A DNA stretch of 64,000 nucleotides from Chitinophagales bacterium (GTDB taxonomy: Bacteria; Bacteroidota; Bacteroidia; Chitinophagales; Chitinophagaceae): positions 992,001 through 1,056,000 of the forward strand of contig JACJXQ010000008.1 of the NCBI GenBank assembly GCA_020636495.1, given 5' to 3'. The notes under the pieces are model-generated. The model searched no databases and had not been told where the DNA came from. It saw only the letters and a list, made by a program, of their open reading frames with translations. Both the position numbers and the translations under genes were made by a program. Below are positions 17,489-25,981 of the stretch, one piece after another (position 1 is the stretch's first letter; each line of letters opens with the position of its first letter).

Positions 17489-18394
17489 ATGTTGTACATA
17501 GCCTGCGATCCCATATACGCACACCCTCTGCCTGAAGGGCATCGTTTTCCGATGCTCAAATACGAGCTGATACCGCAGCAGTTGATTTACGAGGGAGTAA
17601 TAGATGAAACAGAACTGTACGCCCCGGCTATGGCCTCAGAGCATGATATATTGCTTACCCACAGTGGTGACTATTGGCGCAGGATGAAGAACCTGCAGCT
17701 TACAACAAAGGAAATGAGGGCCATCGGTTTCCCGCTCTCAGCACAACTGGTAGAAAGGGAAGCCCGCATCATGCAGGGAACAATTGACTGCGCTCTGCAC
17801 GCATTAAAGCATGGAGTAGCGTTGAACGTGGCAGGAGGCACGCATCATGCCTTTGCAGATAGGGGAGAGGGCTTTTGCCTGCTGAATGATTTTGCTGTGG
17901 CTGCCAACTACCTGCTGCACCATAAGCTGGTAAAACAAGTGCTGGTAGTAGATCTGGATGTACACCAGGGCAATGGCACGGCAGCATTGTTCAGGGATAG
18001 GCCCGAGGTGTTTACTTTTAGTATGCATGGTGAACGCAACTATCCATTTCATAAGGAGGCAAGCGATCTGGATATAGGACTACCTGAAGGTATGACCGGT
18101 GAAGAATATCTTGATCTGTTGAATGATACATTGCCGGCTTTGCTCAATAAAATAAAGCCTGATATTGTGTGCTACCTGTCAGGAGTAGACGTGTTGGAGA
18201 CGGATAAGTTCGGCAAGCTGAAACTTAGCATAGAAGACTGTGCGGCCCGCGATGAGGTGGTATTCCGCAATTGCAGGACGAATAATATACCCGTTGCCGT
18301 AGCTATGGGTGGAGGTTATTCTCCCGATATCAGGCATATAGTTACGGCCCATTGCAATACATTCCGCCTTGCGAAATCTATTTGGGAAATGTAA
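17489..18394 (+). CDS. Histone deacetylase-family protein (class II-like amidohydrolase)
   Basis: 301 aa. The residues of the arginase/deacetylase superfamily deacetylase site are all present: H119-H120 in AGGTHHAF, zinc ligands D157 and H159 in D-L-D-V-H-Q-G-N-G, the third ligand D234 in SGVDVLETDKFG, and the G-G-G-Y near the C-terminus. Bacterial members remove acetyl groups from small amines (acetoin-utilisation type, polyamines) or from proteins; the substrate cannot be told. It is divergent from tmRNA with 110 bases between and convergent with rseP, 9 bases apart. Cytoplasmic. Confidence 0.9.
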   Translation: MLYIACDPIYAHPLPEGHRFPMLKYELIPQQLIYEGVIDETELYAPAMASEHDILLTHSGDYWRRMKNLQLTTKEMRAIGFPLSAQLVEREARIMQGTIDCALHALKHGVALNVAGGTHHAFADRGEGFCLLNDFAVAANYLLHHKLVKQVLVVDLDVHQGNGTAALFRDRPEVFTFSMHGERNYPFHKEASDLDIGLPEGMTGEEYLDLLNDTLPALLNKIKPDIVCYLSGVDVLETDKFGKLKLSIEDCAARDEVVFRNCRTNNIPVAVAMGGGYSPDIRHIVTAHCNTFRLAKSIWEM

Positions 18395-18403
18395 ACAGGT
18401 ATG

Positions 18404-19792
18404 CTATTTCTGGAAAAGTCTGAAGATGTCTAAACCATTAGCGTACAGCATCAGGCCAAGCAGCAATACTAACCCTACGGTTGTGGCACGTTCCATTACC
18501 TTGTCGCTCACCTGCCTGCCCGACAGCATTTCGAACAACAGGAATATCACGTAACCACCATCCAACCCCGGTATAGGCAACAGGTTCATCACAGCCAGTA
18601 TGATAGATACCAGTGCGGTCAACATCAGGAAGTCCTGCCAGTCAAATACAGGGGAGAACAGCTTACCAAAGCTCACTAACCCACCCAGACTTTCTGAGGC
18701 TTTTATCTCTTTGGATGTGAACAATAACTTCAGCTGCCTGCCGTAGTTGCCTACCTGGGCGAAAGTATAAGAAAAACCTTTGCCTATAGCCTCGAAGAAG
18801 CCGTATTTGATGGTTTTAGTCTCAAAGAAGCGGGACAGGTCACCCACTGGTTGAAAGCCCAGTATCTTAGATTTAGGTACGTTTCCAGACAGTGTGGTAA
18901 TAGCATTATCACGTACAACTGTTATCGCAATCGGTTTACCCACATTCTCCTTTTTGAAGTCTTCAAATTCATCAAAGAAGTGAATAGGAGTGCCGTTCAC
19001 GGCAATTACACTGTCTCCTGCTTTCAATCCCATCTTTTCAGCTTCAGATTTGGCGCTCACGTTGTCTACAATCAGTGGAATACGTTGAGAAATGAAAGTG
19101 TTCCTTTCTCTTTTGATAATAGAGTGAATAGTGCCTTCAGGTATAGCTATTTCCATAGGCACACCATCGCGCGTCACCTGTATAGACTTAGCCTCATCAA
19201 ATATCATTTCGCCAACTATCTTGTTGAATCGATCAACAGGTTTACCTCCTACACCGGTTATCATATCACCATCCCTCAAGCCGATACTTTCTGCCACGCT
19301 GTCTACAGCAATACCATATTTTGCATTTTCTGTCGGAAGGTACTCTTCTCCCCAAGCGCCAAATATGAATGCATAAATGGCCATGGCTGTTATCAGGTTC
19401 ATGATAATACCACCCAGCATGATAAACAGGCGTTGGTAGGCTTTTTTCGAACGGTACTCCCACGGCTTTGGCTCCTCTTTCATGGCTTCCTTATCCATGC
19501 TTTCATCCACCATGCCGGCTATTTTCACATAACCTCCCAGCGGGAACCATCCCAGTCCGTACTCTGTATCTCCTTTTTTCTTTTTGAACAGTGAGAAGTT
19601 GAGAATATTAGGGAAAGGGAACAGGAAATCGAAGAAAAGGTAGAACTTTTCGACCCTGGTCTTGAAAACCCTGGCAAAAAAGAAGTGCCCGAATTCATGT
19701 AATAGTATAAGTATAGAGAGGGCTGCGAAAAGCTGAAGTGCCTGTATCGCTCCGCCTGACATTAATAGTATGGTATTCAATTGCATGTTCAA
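18404..19792 (-). CDS. rseP: Site-2 intramembrane metalloprotease RseP
   Basis: 462 aa. The zinc motif HEFGH (residues 32-36) is in the first membrane helix; the third ligand is in PIPGLDGGYVIF near residue 400. A PDZ region spans about residues 210-300 (A-E-K-M-G-L-K-A-G-D-S-V, preceded by a second, weaker PDZ-like repeat with I-G-L-R-D-G-D-M). Helices near residues 105-130, 380-400 and 435-455 complete the M50B topology. It cleaves membrane-embedded anti-sigma factors and remnant signal peptides. It begins 9 bases after dxr on the same strand, the common dxr-rseP pair. M3 is an alternative start. Confidence 0.94.
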   Translation of the reverse strand: MNMQLNTILLMSGGAIQALQLFAALSILILLHEFGHFFFARVFKTRVEKFYLFFDFLFPFPNILNFSLFKKKKGDTEYGLGWFPLGGYVKIAGMVDESMDKEAMKEEPKPWEYRSKKAYQRLFIMLGGIIMNLITAMAIYAFIFGAWGEEYLPTENAKYGIAVDSVAESIGLRDGDMITGVGGKPVDRFNKIVGEMIFDEAKSIQVTRDGVPMEIAIPEGTIHSIIKRERNTFISQRIPLIVDNVSAKSEAEKMGLKAGDSVIAVNGTPIHFFDEFEDFKKENVGKPIAITVVRDNAITTLSGNVPKSKILGFQPVGDLSRFFETKTIKYGFFEAIGKGFSYTFAQVGNYGRQLKLLFTSKEIKASESLGGLVSFGKLFSPVFDWQDFLMLTALVSIILAVMNLLPIPGLDGGYVIFLLFEMLSGRQVSDKVMERATTVGLVLLLGLMLYANGLDIFRLFQK

Positions 19793-19801
19793 AATTAATA
19801 T

Positions 19802-20968
19802 TTAAGAAGCCAACTGGCTTTTCTTTACCAGGCCTGCGGCAAATGCCCGGGCCTCTTCATCGCTATGCTCATATTCTTCAAGGGTAGGATGTTCTATAAA
19901 TGCTATTTGAGCCATAGTCTGTTCTATTATATCACTCATTTCAATAAAACTCACCTTGTTATGAAGAAAGGCGTCAACAGCTATTTCATTGGCTGCATTC
20001 ATAATACAGGGCAGGTTACCTCCCTTATACATCGCATCCTTTGCGAGTGCAAGATTACGGAAAGTTTTATAATCAGGCTGCTCAAATGTGAGCGAACTAT
20101 AATCTTTAAAGTCAAATCGCTTGAAATCGTTCTTTAACCTGTGTGGAAATCCTATCGCATACTGTATGGGCAACTTCATGTCCGGTAACCCCAGTTGGGC
20201 CTTCAGCGAACCGTCCCTGAACTGTACCAGTGAGTGGATAATTGATTGCGGGTGTATGATGACATCAATTTGGTCATTCTGCAGCCCGAACAGCCACTTG
20301 GCCTCGATCATCTCCAACCCTTTGTTCATTAACGTTGCACTGTCTATGGTTATTTTAGCACCCATGGTCCAGTTAGGATGCTGGAGGGCATGGCTGGCCT
20401 TTACATTGACCAGGTAATTGGGTTTGCGGCCTATAAAAGGACCGCCAGAAGCGGTGAGTATTATTTTTTCTACACTGTCCAGATCTTCGCCAACCAGGCA
20501 CTGGAAAATGGCTGAATGTTCACTATCCACAGGTATAATACCGGCCCTTTTCTCTCTTGCCAGTTGCATCACCAGTTCACCGGCAACTACAAGCGTTTCT
20601 TTATTGGCCAGGGCTATTGTTTTGCCTGCTTCTATAGATGCCATGGTAGAGGATAATCCTGCAAACCCTACAATAGCTGTCAATACCATATCTACACTAT
20701 CCCATTGCACTACATCGTTAAGTGCTTTCCTGCCCGAATATACTTTTATAGGATACAGGCTCAAGGCAGATTTTACATGTTCGTATTTCGACTCGTCTGT
20801 AATGACTACTACGTTTGGCCTGAATTTTTTGGACTGGTCGATCACCAGTTCGGCGTTGCTGTGTGCGCTTAATACCTCAGCCTGAAAAAGTTCAGGATGT
20901 GCTGCTATTACTTCCAGCGCCTGCGTACCTATGGAACCGGTGCTGCCTAAAATGGCCAATCGCTTCAT
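19802..20968 (-). CDS. dxr: 1-deoxy-D-xylulose 5-phosphate reductoisomerase
   Basis: 388 aa. The second enzyme of the MEP isoprenoid pathway, converting DXP to 2-C-methyl-D-erythritol 4-phosphate with NADPH. NADPH-binding GSTGSIGTQAL opens the protein. Metal and substrate residues appear in PVDSEHSAIFQCL, L-T-A-S-G-G-P-F, HPNWTMGAKITIDSATLMNK and the E-A-K-W-L-F segment. Length is normal. It heads a dxr-rseP unit. Its upstream region to 21178 has no gene. Confidence 0.97.
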   Translation of the reverse strand: MKRLAILGSTGSIGTQALEVIAAHPELFQAEVLSAHSNAELVIDQSKKFRPNVVVITDESKYEHVKSALSLYPIKVYSGRKALNDVVQWDSVDMVLTAIVGFAGLSSTMASIEAGKTIALANKETLVVAGELVMQLAREKRAGIIPVDSEHSAIFQCLVGEDLDSVEKIILTASGGPFIGRKPNYLVNVKASHALQHPNWTMGAKITIDSATLMNKGLEMIEAKWLFGLQNDQIDVIIHPQSIIHSLVQFRDGSLKAQLGLPDMKLPIQYAIGFPHRLKNDFKRFDFKDYSSLTFEQPDYKTFRNLALAKDAMYKGGNLPCIMNAANEIAVDAFLHNKVSFIEMSDIIEQTMAQIAFIEHPTLEEYEHSDEEARAFAAGLVKKSQLAS

Positions 20969-21177
20969 GCTACCTTATCTTGTGATGTATTATGCTCAGT
21001 ATCGTTTCCAAAACTAAGCCTGTTAAGGGTTATTTCATAAAATATACCTCGGTTTTTCTCAAAACCTTAACTATATCCGGCAGGTATAAGCAGACTCGCC
21101 GGATACTGATGCACCGGTTGAAAAATTAAGGCCTTTAAAAGAAGATCATGTAGATTTTGTCGATAGCTATTTTTTTG

Positions 21178-21426
21178 TCAGTTTCTGAATACAGTAAATT
21201 CAAAGGGGCGCCAACTACTCTCCTGTTTCTTATGTGCCTGGGGTGTTGACAAATCTTCAACCTGGTTGCGGTAAACATTCAAAAGTTCAGTAACATTTTC
21301 AACATGTTGCTGATTATCCACCTTGCTCACCAGCAACATTAACCCATCAACGTTACCGTCAAAGTTTTGTTGCCAGCTCTCGGCTACTTTTGTAGTTACC
21401 AGCAATTCGCGTGTAGTTTGCTTCAT
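21178..21426 (-). CDS. Small hypothetical protein
   Basis: 82 aa, not recognised. The N-terminal two-thirds is predicted helical with heptad-like hydrophobics (LMLLVSKVDNQQHVENVTEL, then L-L-N-V-Y-R-N-Q-V-E), followed by a polar tail that ends RPFEFTVFRN. No signal peptide, cysteine or catalytic motif. It lies alone between dxr and hflX, preceded by a gene-free stretch of 444 bases. Codon use is like its neighbours, which favours a real gene, but there is no homology evidence. Confidence 0.5.
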   Translation of the reverse strand: MKQTTRELLVTTKVAESWQQNFDGNVDGLMLLVSKVDNQQHVENVTELLNVYRNQVEDLSTPQAHKKQESSWRPFEFTVFRN

Positions 21427-21870
21427 GTGGCATCTTTTTAGTTAATAATACTTAGTATGAATATAATGATTTTTTTTGCTGAAAGGAATAGCAAAAAAAT
21501 CATATGTGGGATACTGTGAATATAAGATCCGCCCATTGACATGCAAATAAGTTACGAGTCATTTTTAGTTATATATTAAGAAAATGTTAGGCTCGTCTAA
21601 TTTGCATCAAAAGCCTTATTTATATGGCCCAAAAAGGAGTAATCCAGTATCATGAAAACACGCTTTTAGGTTGATTGTCAATTGTATGTTTTTTGTGATT
21701 ATTTGAATCAGTATTCCCTTTGCGCTTTTTTGATATATATAACTGGAGGGAGGTATGGTACAGGCAGTATTCTGGATATATAACTTATGAGATCAAAAAA
21801 AAGTCAGAAATATTTAGCAGGCAAACTAAAAAAGGATGAAAGGAAACCGAAAAAGTGCAATTCGTTTATA
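21427..21870. other. Gene-free AT-rich interval
   Basis: No open frame of credible length, RNA gene or clear promoter was found. The one structure is an imperfect inverted repeat at about 21467-21501, GATTTTTTTTGCT and AGCAAAAAAATC around a 9-base loop; no role can be assigned. The interval lies between the start of the small gene (minus strand) and the end of hflX (minus strand), so it must hold the small gene's promoter if that gene is real. Confidence 0.6.
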
Positions 21871-23055
21871 TTAATAGAATTGTGTCATATACGGGTAACG
21901 CTCTTTGTACAGTGATTTTACTTTGTTCATGATGGTATTTCTGAAGGTTTCTATGTTGCGTCTCTCAATTGCAGAAATGAATATACAGTTACCTTCAGTG
22001 ATGGTTTCCCAGCGGTCGGTTAGTTGTTTCAGCAGATCTTTTTTTACTTCCTCATCCAGCCATGGATCAAACACTTTTTCTTCATACAGGTCCATTTTGT
22101 TAAACACAGTAATGATAGGTTTGTCAAAAGCTTTCAGTTCCTGAAGGGTTTTGTTCACCACAGCCATCTGGTCTTCATAGTTCGGGTGCGAGATGTCGAC
22201 TACGTGTAGAAGCATATCTGCTTCGCGCACCTCGTCTAGTGTGCTTTTGAAGCTTTCTACCAGGTGGTGGGGTAGTTTGCGAATGAAGCCCACCGTATCG
22301 CTAAGCAGGAAGGGTGTTTGCTCATATACGATCTTGCGGGTGGTGGTATCCAGTGTAGCAAATAGCTTGTTCTCCGCAAATACTTCCGATTTGCTGAGCA
22401 GCGTCATGATGGTGCTTTTGCCCACGTTGGTGTATCCTACCAGTGCTACTCGAACATAAGTCCCACGCTCTTTACGCTGCGTCTCACTTTGTTTATCTAT
22501 AGCTGCCAGTTTTTTGCGCAGCACGTTTATCTTATCCTTTACCAGTCGGCGGTCTGTTTCTATCTCTGTTTCTCCCGGCCCTCTTGAGCCTATACCTCCT
22601 CCCTGGCGTTCCAGGTGTTTCCACATGCCACGCAGGCGGGGCAATATGTATTGATATTGCGCCAGCTCTACCTGTGTTTTGGCCTGTGCCGTTTGTGCTC
22701 TTGCTGCAAAGATGTCCAGTATCAGGTCACTGCGGTCAATGGTTTTTATGTTGAGTACTTTCTCAATATTGCCTATCTGCGCACCACTCAGCTCATCGTC
22801 AAAAATAGCCAGCTTGATGCCTTTAGAATGCACATAGTCACGTATCTCCTCCAGCTTGCCCTTACCTACAAAGGTCTTGTTGTCGGGGTGTATCAGCTTT
22901 TGGGTGAATGTCTTTACGGCCCTTGCCCCGGCCGTTTCGGCAAGAAAAGCCAGTTCAGCCAGGTATTCCTGTGTTTGGTCCTCGGTCTGGTGTTTGTGCG
23001 ATACACCCACCAGTACGGCAGGCTCCTCGTTGACTATGTTCTTTTTTTCGATCAT
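21871..23055 (-). CDS. hflX: GTPase HflX
   Basis: 394 aa. The N-terminal HflX domain (about residues 25-190) includes a long coiled coil ending GPGETEIETDRRLVKDKI, the family signature. The G domain follows with G1 GYTNVGKST, G3 DTVGFIRKLPHHLVESF and G4 NKMD. It splits stalled or hibernating ribosomes under stress. It is followed by a gene-free stretch; the AraC-controlled cluster lies upstream on the same strand, separated by a GC-rich hairpin, so hflX probably has its own promoter. Confidence 0.96.
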   Translation of the reverse strand: MIEKKNIVNEEPAVLVGVSHKHQTEDQTQEYLAELAFLAETAGARAVKTFTQKLIHPDNKTFVGKGKLEEIRDYVHSKGIKLAIFDDELSGAQIGNIEKVLNIKTIDRSDLILDIFAARAQTAQAKTQVELAQYQYILPRLRGMWKHLERQGGGIGSRGPGETEIETDRRLVKDKINVLRKKLAAIDKQSETQRKERGTYVRVALVGYTNVGKSTIMTLLSKSEVFAENKLFATLDTTTRKIVYEQTPFLLSDTVGFIRKLPHHLVESFKSTLDEVREADMLLHVVDISHPNYEDQMAVVNKTLQELKAFDKPIITVFNKMDLYEEKVFDPWLDEEVKKDLLKQLTDRWETITEGNCIFISAIERRNIETFRNTIMNKVKSLYKERYPYMTQFY

Positions 23056-23070
23056 TCAGTTACAGATAAC

Positions 23071-23099
23071 AAAGCCATCCCGCCGTGGCGGAATGGCTT
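23071..23099. repeat. GC-rich hairpin between hflX and the ABM operon
   Basis: AAGCCAT-CCCGCC and GGCGGA-ATGGCTT form an interrupted inverted repeat. It may terminate the minus-strand operon that ends at 23132, although only TTTGTT follows on that strand. Its core CCCGCCxTGGCGG resembles the anticodon-arm hairpin of the tRNA fragment at 31412-31468. Confidence 0.5.
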
Positions 23100-23131
23100 A
23101 TGCAAAATTAGTGTATTTATTGGTATTACTC

Positions 23132-23755
23132 CTAAATGCTGGTTTTTTCGGTTGCCTGGTATGCCTTTACATCAAGTATGGAAAAGAAAGCCATCATTTC
23201 ATTTTTAGTCTGTAGATGGCTCAGCGCATTTTGAAATGAAACTTTGTCTTTCCATCCTATTAACACGACATTATTACCTGTATTTACGTCAATATATTCG
23301 CAATCGAATACGTGACCCGGACAGGCAGCTACTAAACGGAAAAAGTCGTCTCTTCGATCATTAAAATCGGCCTTGTGGCCATCTTTGGGCCTTCTTATGG
23401 CTACTTCTACTACTGAGGACTTTTGCAGGTTGTTGATTATTTCTTCTTCAGCAACTTCAACTGGTTTTGTCAAAGCGAAGGCTTTCATGTCGAAAGTTGA
23501 AAAGAAGGCATTTGCCTCCGCTGTTTGTAGCAGTTTTTCTGAAATGTTTGTGACTACTTCAGCAGATTCATAAATGGTCGTACCAACGAGTACTTCCGTA
23601 TCATCAGCGCCTGGCATTGTAAAGAATGATTCAAACTCACAATCAAGAATAATCCCATCATTTTTTTTCAGGAGATCAATGAATTTTTTGCGTGATTCAA
23701 TGAATTTTTCCAGCATGCCGTTTTTTACTTTTCTTATGGCTATTTCCTGTATCAT
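23132..23755 (-). CDS. Cytoplasmic protein with two ABM-like (dimeric alpha-beta barrel) domains
   Basis: 207 aa, two repeats of about 95 residues. Repeat 1 opens I-Q-E-I-A-I-R-K-V-K-N-G and repeat 2 opens V-V-E-V-A-I-R-R-P-K-D-G; each has the helix with R-x-x-F, a middle strand with D-C-E-(F/Y) and an end with F-F-S-x-(F/L)-D-(M/V)-K-A. This is the antibiotic-biosynthesis-monooxygenase-like barrel, in tandem so that one chain may mimic the usual dimer. Members act as cofactor-free oxygenases, haem-degrading enzymes or simply binding proteins; no catalytic residues can be assigned. No signal peptide. It is a paralogue of the exported protein at 24161-24883 and lies 2 bases after the membrane protein gene. 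Confidence 0.75.
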   Translation of the reverse strand: MIQEIAIRKVKNGMLEKFIESRKKFIDLLKKNDGIILDCEFESFFTMPGADDTEVLVGTTIYESAEVVTNISEKLLQTAEANAFFSTFDMKAFALTKPVEVAEEEIINNLQKSSVVEVAIRRPKDGHKADFNDRRDDFFRLVAACPGHVFDCEYIDVNTGNNVVLIGWKDKVSFQNALSHLQTKNEMMAFFSILDVKAYQATEKTSI

Positions 23756-23757
23756 TA

Positions 23758-24153
23758 CTATTTGAGTTTATTTAATGATTTAATGGCTAAAAATTCGGGT
23801 ACTATAAAAAATATTAACCATGATGCTGCTATTGCTACCCATGGTAATGGTAAGGCGTGGGTTGATATGATTACGAGTATATCTTGTATTTCAATAATTA
23901 TTCTGCCTGTAAACAGGAAGAGATAGAACGAAATGTCTTTTTTTACAAGGCACATTGCTGCTAAGACACCGAAAGCTAGATTTCTTGCGCCAAACATACC
24001 GGTAATGGTAGATACTTCGGAGAAGTCAATTTTAATATTCGAGAACATAATACCCGGCGCAAAATAGCCGATAGCTGCTGCACCAAACCCTAATAGCGCT
24101 AAAAATATTGTGTAGTATGTTATCCATCTTGGTATGATTACTATGTTGTTCAT
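23758..24153 (-). CDS. Small four-helix membrane protein
   Basis: 131 aa with four hydrophobic helices at about residues 9-30, 48-68, 73-95 and 104-123. A conserved-looking turn M-F-G-A-R-N-L-A-F-G (about 52-61) lies at the start of helix 2. The layout resembles small DUF-type membrane proteins of the DoxX/DUF4267 size class, but no family is assigned. It sits between two double-ABM-domain genes (7 bases after one, 2 bases before the other) and is surely in the same operon, so it may be their membrane partner; that is inference. Confidence 0.7.
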   Translation of the reverse strand: MNNIVIIPRWITYYTIFLALLGFGAAAIGYFAPGIMFSNIKIDFSEVSTITGMFGARNLAFGVLAAMCLVKKDISFYLFLFTGRIIIEIQDILVIISTHALPLPWVAIAASWLIFFIVPEFLAIKSLNKLK

Positions 24154-24160
24154 AACTATT

Positions 24161-24883
24161 TTATTTTAGGTTGTACGCAAATTGGCTTGCTACTATGTTA
24201 AATGTTTGAAAGTAATTTTGAGTAACTGTCTCTTTAGTCACGGTACCGGCTATTTTCATAAAAGATTCTTTGTTTTGATAAACAGTCATGCCTACCGTAA
24301 GACCTTCGGTGTCTTTGCCTCGTACGACTTTAAACTCATAACTTTCCAGAACACCCGGTTGAGCAGAAAGTAGTTTCACAAATTCTTTTCGGTATTTGTT
24401 GAACTCATCTTCTTTGCCCTTGTGTACGCGCCTTACCGCTACTTCTACTATCTGCCCTTCTTTTTTGCCAAACTTAGAAAGGTCGAATTGTTTTCCTTCC
24501 GTTTGCTGTACGAAAACATAAGCTTTAAGGCTCATAACCCCGGCAAATTCACTAAACAGGTTCTGTATCTCCGGCATAGCCTGGATTGCGCCAACAGTGT
24601 TCATAGATTCATACTGAGTCATACCAATAAATACTTCATTTGTATCAGGCTGTGGCATGGCATAGAAGGATTTAAACTCACGGTCGTTGGTAACTCCTTT
24701 TTGTGCTGTCAATACATTGATGAACTTGTCCCTCTTGTTTTCGAAAGTTTTTACATTATTATTATTTACCGAACGTATGGCGATCTCGTAAACAGGAGAC
24801 TTTGCAGTATCTGCATCCTTTTTGCCGTAGATGCTTAACAGGGCAAGAATGATTGCTGTAGTAATAGTCAATAACTTTTTCAT
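24161..24883 (-). CDS. Exported protein with two ABM-like domains
   Basis: 240 aa. A signal peptide (MKKLLTITTAIILALLSIYG) has no lipobox cysteine. Two ABM-like repeats follow: the first from Y-E-I-A-I-R-S-V-N-N (about residue 32) and the second from V-E-V-A-V-R-R-V-H-K-G-K-E-D-E-F (about residue 146). The domain order, the F-K-S-F-Y-A-M-P and the x-V-G-M-T-x-Y strands match the cytoplasmic paralogue at 23132-23755, which has F-E-S-F-F-T-M-P at the same place. So one operon encodes a periplasmic and a cytoplasmic copy of the same two-domain barrel. Function unknown. Confidence 0.75.
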   Translation of the reverse strand: MKKLLTITTAIILALLSIYGKKDADTAKSPVYEIAIRSVNNNNVKTFENKRDKFINVLTAQKGVTNDREFKSFYAMPQPDTNEVFIGMTQYESMNTVGAIQAMPEIQNLFSEFAGVMSLKAYVFVQQTEGKQFDLSKFGKKEGQIVEVAVRRVHKGKEDEFNKYRKEFVKLLSAQPGVLESYEFKVVRGKDTEGLTVGMTVYQNKESFMKIAGTVTKETVTQNYFQTFNIVASQFAYNLK

Positions 24884-24957
24884 TGAAATATGCTTTTTGT
24901 TATCGCAAATTTCAATCAGTAAATTGACTGATTATTATCACTTTGACTGTATAATAT

Positions 24958-25806
24958 TCATTTTGAAAACTCCCTGCGAAAATCCAACGGAGTAAGGGTT
25001 GTGGACCGTTTGAAAAACCTGTTAAAGTTCGACTGGCTTGAAAAGTTGAGCGACAAGGCAATTTCGGATATATCTTTTTGCGAGAATATCAATTCTTTCT
25101 TTGCTTCTAAGATCAACCGTTCTTTTATCAGCTCAGAAGCAGACTTTCCAAAATACTTTTGGGAAAGGTTGTTTAAGTACGTCTTACTAACTCCAATTTT
25201 CGTGGCAAACTCATCCACTGTTTTCAGCGTAAGTATATTGTTTTCAAGCAGGTATTTAAACTTTAGTGCTTTGCTATTTGAAATGGCTTGTTTGAATGTG
25301 TTGTATACTCCCCCGTAGTACCTGTTTAATTTGCAAAGCAGCAGGTATAACGAGGAGCGCAGGATATGCTCACTATCGTTATCTATATTCTTTATTTCAT
25401 GGTGAATTTCGCGGGCCAGAAATTCAAGTTCGCTGAACTCGTTTGCCGATAGTGATAGTGTAGCCGGTTTGTTCAAGCCATGAAAGAACTCAAATTTGTA
25501 AATGAAGAATTTCTCGTTGAAAAAGTATTCTAAAAAATCACCTTCGAAAAACACCCATATAGCCTCTTCAAATTTACTATTTCCTATGTCGGTATATGTT
25601 CCTGGAGAGATAAAAATGAACATATTGTCAGCAACGGATAGTGTGCTGTGCCCTATCTTAATTTGTCCTTTACCTTTCCTGATACATCCCATTATGTAGA
25701 AGTTAGGCACTGCAATGTTTACATCCCTGTCAAAATCAGACATGTCAGCAGTGTCTATAAGCAGTTCTTTGCCGTACTTTATTCTGTCGAACTTTAGCTT
25801 CTGCAT
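24958..25806 (-). CDS. AraC-family transcriptional regulator
   Basis: 282 aa. The C-terminal 100 residues hold two helix-turn-helices: T-V-D-E-F-A-T-K-I-G-V-S-K-T-Y-L-N-N-L, then D-I-S-E-I-A-L-S-L-N-F-S-S-Q-S-N-F-N-R-F-F-K, and the usual T-P-L-D-F-R ending. The N-terminal 150 residues look like a small cupin-type sensing domain. It is the first gene of a same-strand group and lies 74 bases before the exported ABM gene, so it probably controls itself and that operon. It is unusually rich in Phe and Lys for the region, as its A+T content is also higher than its neighbours'. Confidence 0.9.
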   Translation of the reverse strand: MQKLKFDRIKYGKELLIDTADMSDFDRDVNIAVPNFYIMGCIRKGKGQIKIGHSTLSVADNMFIFISPGTYTDIGNSKFEEAIWVFFEGDFLEYFFNEKFFIYKFEFFHGLNKPATLSLSANEFSELEFLAREIHHEIKNIDNDSEHILRSSLYLLLCKLNRYYGGVYNTFKQAISNSKALKFKYLLENNILTLKTVDEFATKIGVSKTYLNNLSQKYFGKSASELIKERLILEAKKELIFSQKDISEIALSLNFSSQSNFNRFFKRSTTLTPLDFRREFSK

Positions 25807-25981
25807 TGTGATAAGTAAACATACATATTTATCGACAAGTTTGCATGTGATAATGTGTCATGTGTTTTAGGCGATTGTTTCTATTCAATTTTTAGTTTTT
25901 GGAGGCATGAATTTTATGATCGTCGGTTTCATACATTACTATCCTGTTCCGTTAATGCATCTGAATTTGCGTAATGTATGA

